A DNA stretch of 64,000 bases from Acridotheres tristis (lineage: Eukaryota > Chordata > Aves > Passeriformes > Sturnidae), in assembly GCA_037013685.1 (NCBI GenBank), contig CM072899.1:7730479-7794478 (forward strand), in the 5' to 3' direction. Made by a program: the position numbers and the translations under genes. Positions 59,831-64,000 of this stretch are shown here, piece by piece. The notes beneath the pieces are model-generated. The model searched no databases, was not told where the DNA came from, and was given only the letters and a program-made list of their open reading frames with translations. Within the stretch, counting starts at the first letter, position 1; each line of letters begins with the position of its first letter.

Positions 59831-62800
59831 GTATATACACCACTACAGAATCTCAGAGTTTTCACATATCAATCACCATAAAACTCCCTTCTGTGATGAC
59901 ATCTCAGAGCTAAACACTGACTGCAGTATGTCAGATACCATTTGGACTACGTTTGCTCCTAGCAAACATTACCAGCTATTTTTTCTCTGGAGAGCTGTGG
60001 TTGTGTAAATAAGAACGCACTTGTTCAGGGGGTTACACACCCCCTATTTTACATATGTCCCAAAATTGGCAAATCACTCAGGGCAGCTGCAGGTATTGGT
60101 ACAGAGCATAGCCAGGCTTGGCAGGCTGTGATACAAGCCACTGATTAAGCAATGGTTCCACTAAGCCTTGTCAACAAATCCACAGACATTGCCAAAAATC
60201 AGATCTTTGCTGGAAAAAGGGTCTACATTAGGAGAAAAGCAGTGACAGAACCTTCCAAAGGTCAGTCATGGTCTCTTCTAGAACAGCGAATTATTCAAGG
60301 CAGCAGTGACTACTTCAAGCCATAAAAGTCAATATTCAGCTGGCTGACTTCAGCAATGATACACTCATTTTTAGACAGAGGAGATGAGCCAACACACCCT
60401 CTGACAGACACTTGCTGCAGGGAACAACTGGGCAGCTATTCCCAGCCAATACCTGAACTGCTGTGGGAGACACAAAACATCTGGACAGGCTTGACTGATC
60501 AAAAAGACAGGAATACCACTTTGCTTTCCTTTATTTTAATCCCAGATCTGTTGTGCTGGCTCAGAACACCTTCTCCCTGCAAGAGCTGGCACCAGTTCTG
60601 CACATTGGGAATGTGGCACTGACACAATGCAACTTTCCATGGGTTATCCACAAACATGCACTGCTGACTGCCAGGACAGCCCTTCATTTTTATCTTGGTT
60701 CTGCTTTCAAAACAATCACATGAGGACTGGCAGATAGTTTGTGCTCTACATACTGATGTATGATATCAAATATATGATATCAAACGAGTCCTAATACCCT
60801 GTGTTTCCCCTAAAACAGTTTAGAGAGAATCAGTGTTATGTAAACTAGGGGAGATGAGGGGTTGTACAACCACACACCAACCAAAAGCACATGACTACAA
60901 GTTTACCTGTAATAAACTGTGGAATAACATCATTTAGTACTTTCAGTCCCTTATTAGAAGCAGGAAGAGGTTTGTAATTTACAGAGACTGCAGACCCCTG
61001 CACTCATCTCACAGATGCTGTGATCCTGGACATTGGGGGCTATTATCAAAGTCAACACACAGTTACCAACTCAGCCCCTTACTTCTAAAATTCTGAATTT
61101 ATTCCTCCTGCAATATCTTCCCGAATTCACAGTCAATGCTGTTTTTTCAAAGATGAAGAAACTTTGTGACACAGCATCCAGTGCTGGGTTTGAACATGTC
61201 AGTGGAGCAGCTGAAGTGAAAATGACAAGTGGCTTTGGCATTACTTTAGACCAGTGCTTGTGGGTAGAGGCAGAAGATGAATTTCTGGCAATGCTTTTCA
61301 GTCCTTTCACAGTCCTTTGTTCTGGGGGATCATTGCCTGTTATTAGTCTAAATTAAGAAATTCAGCTTTGTCTCATTTACTCTTGAATGATTTAAAATTC
61401 ATCTTATAAATGGAGTATAGTCTGCTGTGATTCAGAGCTGCAAGCCTACATCTATGACAGTAAGAAAGATATGACACAAAGTTCAATCTTAGGCCTGCTC
61501 ATAGCTTCACTTTTCGTAAATTATTTACCATCTGTTCACAGTACTGTCTATTTAGACGAAGATGATTCAGCCATCCATGCCAGGAGTTACAAGTGAAGAG
61601 GTTGTACCAAGAAGTCAGACCGATTTCCACTTCAAGTATTATTGCTTTGTGGGTGCTGCCAGCAAATATAGAAGCCAAACATTTTCCAAACACTTAGCTG
61701 AACCTTGATTCGGGGAGCAGCCAGCAATGTGTGTGTCTGCCGGCTCAGTTCACTGAGCAGCGTGGCACACACGGGTCCCCAGGAGGGAGCGAGCACACAG
61801 CACAGACACCCCGGCACAGGAAAGCAGGGAGGTCAGGAATTAACACACACGGAGTCGCAGAGAAGGCTGCACAAAGATGCATCATGAAACATCTGACAAG
61901 CAAGGAGCACAGCACAAGTGACAAGGGACCTCGGCAAGCCCAGCAAGTGATGCTAAACGGAGAGGGTCACAGCCGTGTAAAGCTATCAAGACTGACAAAA
62001 AATATCTATCAGATATTTCAGTAACTGCATGTGAAGTTTACAGGGGATTTCTAGGGAGGAATTTCATGAACAAGTGCTTAGAGGAACTGTTTTGGCTGGA
62101 CCAACGGGAGTAGTGACTAGGACTGAAAAGACAGATTTACTTAGTATATGTTAATCAGAACAGGTTAGCAGAAAAATGCCCGAACAAGAAAACACCCTGG
62201 AGAAAAGGAGAAAATTCAGAATAACCTGTCTGGTGTGGTCCTGAGCCAAATGAGATGCCAACGTTTCTGTAACACTCTACTTGCTCTGAGGAGACATTTG
62301 TAAGGCATTTTGCAGAGCAAGCCAATATGCAAGATCGAAAAGCAGAAGTTTAGCAGTAAACAGAGACACTTTTACAAATCATCTGCACAGAGATGATAGC
62401 CTCAGCTACCATTGATTTAGCTGTGAATTGAAGAAATTGCCTGAAGGTCAAGGTGATGAGCAAAGGGGACAAGAACAAAGCCTTAAGAAACAAACTCTTC
62501 CCTCCCCAAACCACTGGGGAAAGCAGAAATTGAAAATACAGCGTCTCACAGAAGAGAAGGGTGAAGGACCAGACACTTGGCCATTTTAAATGAGCCTATT
62601 ATGATTTTTATTACAATTGTCAATGGCAACAGCTGTCCTTTCTGTCCTCAATAAAATCCCCACACCAAACATAGCCAAAACAGCTGAGCTCTTCCCCATC
62701 AGAGCATCTCCTGGAGGCACCCTGCAGCTTCACAATGTGCCATCTCCCCTCCCTTTGCCTAGTTATAGTACGTTATTACTAATCCCACTATTACTAATCC

Positions 62801-64000
62801 CATGTAGAGTGCACAACAACAGCAGCTCAGAGGCCGATAAAAGGAGATAACACACATCCCCTCAAACACAGCATCATTTTCTCAGGGATTTGTGCTTATT
62901 TACTGGTATCCTCATGCTACTACATCTGCTGGGTACTGCAGGTCTGACCTCTGTGCTGAAGCCTGTCTATCGATCCCTGCAAGCTTTTACATTTAAATAA
63001 ACATGGTGTAGAAGTGTTCTTCCATCTACTAATTACTGGGGACAAACAGAGAACTATGCTGAACAAAGGCACATTATCCTGTCCACACGGGATGGCAGTT
63101 GTCACCACCACTCCAGGTTTTCTACAGATAACAAACTGTACTAATGCAAGGAATCATTCCAATTCCAGATATGCAAACCAGCCTCTTACAGGTCTTGTAA
63201 ATTCCTACAGCCAAATGGAAATAGACATGCACACATTCCCTCTCTTAAAATACCAACAAAAAAAGTGTATTGGGAATCTACATGCACAAAAAAAGAAAAC
63301 TGACAAGCTGCAAAATTATAATTGCATAGAAAAATAGGACATGATTAACTGCTGCATATTCTAAATTCCTTTGGGACACTGAAATAAACCAATGAGATAT
63401 ATACAAGAACAAGGAACTCTACCATGGCAGAGAGCAATAAACTCCCTACCAGCAAAAAATTAAGCTCACATTTTAACAATCCTGCCAGAAATAAAGTACA
63501 CAGAATATTCCTTCCTCATAATAAAAACCCCAAGCAAACAAAGTTGAAAGAAACAGTGAAAGTACAGATACTGAAGAAAATTCTTCAAGCAGCCTGCCAC
63601 AGGCAAGAAACAAGTGCTCATGTAAACAGAAAAGGGCAGTAAAAATGCGTATATTTACAGTACTTCCTGAATTAGGAAAAATTATGCCTTGAGTTAGTGG
63701 CCTGCTGCCACCCAGATCACATCAACTGAGCAGCAGAAAAGAAAGCTGGCTTGATATGAGATGCTGTTCTCATTTATGATATGCTACTATCAGTACCAAA
63801 GTTAATAAAAGTGAGCTATGGATGATGAGATTCAATTTTGCTTATGTGGTACCCAAGCTGTGCCAGGTTCATTCTAATGTACAGATGAAGATATTTCCTG
63901 TATCCACCAGCACACAATCCAGAAACTGCATGTCCAACGTGGGCAAAAAGCACATGGACTATGTCGTTTATCCTGCATACACCATCGAGCTGCTCCAGGG
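59831..64000. other. Intronic sequence without recognised genes
   Basis: Mixed intron. A small tandem duplication, TATGATATCAAA twice, lies at about 60759-60785. A slightly CpG-enriched patch lies at about 61700-61990. Open frames (up to 107 codons) give no known domain. The PTPRG first exon is not visible and is expected beyond the right edge. Confidence 0.65.

Larger units (their letters stand above)
17029..64000 (-). other. PTPRG: PTPRG intron 1, partial (5' part outside window)
   Basis: The 47 kb upstream of exon 2 (in the gene's sense) contain no recognisable PTPRG first exon, no CpG-island promoter and no other gene. In mammals the first PTPRG intron is known to be exceptionally long, so the absence fits. 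Contents are repeats and possible regulatory blocks listed separately. The minus-strand reading frames in GC-richer parts (for example 20112-20729 and 30185-30649) have Cys/Ser/Pro-rich, low-information translations and no family signature. Confidence 0.85.

Noticed and set aside
61632..61817. A minus-strand frame with a signal-peptide-like start and a phase-compatible GT, considered as an alternative PTPRG first exon.
   Set aside because: Its first codon is GTG, not ATG, a stop lies just upstream in frame, and the only phase-compatible donor (CTCA then GTGAAC) is weak.
1..64000. tRNA, snRNA, rRNA genes, CRISPR arrays, bacterial operons, endogenous retroviral LTRs.
   Set aside because: No characteristic promoter boxes, loops, repeat-spacer arrays, ribosome-binding patterns or paired LTRs were recognised on either strand by reading. 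A profile search could still find decayed copies.

Overview
The window is vertebrate nuclear DNA, most likely from a bird. Two kinds of evidence point that way. First, one short exon on the minus strand (16924-17028) encodes a segment I recognise as the N-terminal region of receptor-type protein tyrosine phosphatase gamma (PTPRG), with correct splice sites on both sides. Second, the interspersed repeats that can be recognised are Chicken Repeat 1 (CR1) LINE pieces: one 3' end with the family's usual terminus and one antisense reverse-transcriptase remnant. Overall repeat density is very low, as in bird genomes. There are no bacterial-type genes. Every long reading frame other than the exon looks like chance.

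Layout: PTPRG is read right to left. Positions 64000 down to 17029 are part of the very long first intron. Positions 17028-16924 are exon 2 (105 bp, phase 1 on both sides). Positions 16923-1 are part of intron 2. Neither the first exon and promoter nor the third exon (the rest of the carbonic-anhydrase-like domain start) was found in the window. The product is a type I membrane receptor phosphatase; this exon supplies the mature N terminus up to the first residues of the extracellular carbonic-anhydrase-like domain.

Intronic content: a 53/51-bp minisatellite (27859-28235, with degenerate flanks); an antisense CR1 reverse-transcriptase fossil (about 45330-45665); a CR1 3' end (54757-54923); an older L2-type LINE fossil (about 10090-10330); several A-rich homopolymers and A/C-rich tracts; three GC-richer pockets (20150-20730, 30230-30620, 55600-56160); and several long AT-rich, repeat-free blocks with homeodomain-like or forkhead-like motifs that could be conserved non-coding elements. 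The last group is inferred from composition only and needs alignment to other genomes.

The main unexplained observations are: a strand bias in which every A/T homopolymer of 13 bp or more is A on the plus strand (T on the PTPRG sense strand); a perfect 11-bp inverted repeat carrying two opposed forkhead-like sites; a 21-bp palindrome beside the CR1 fossil; and two short, charged reading frames of unknown meaning. I saw no convincing evidence of a novel coding system.
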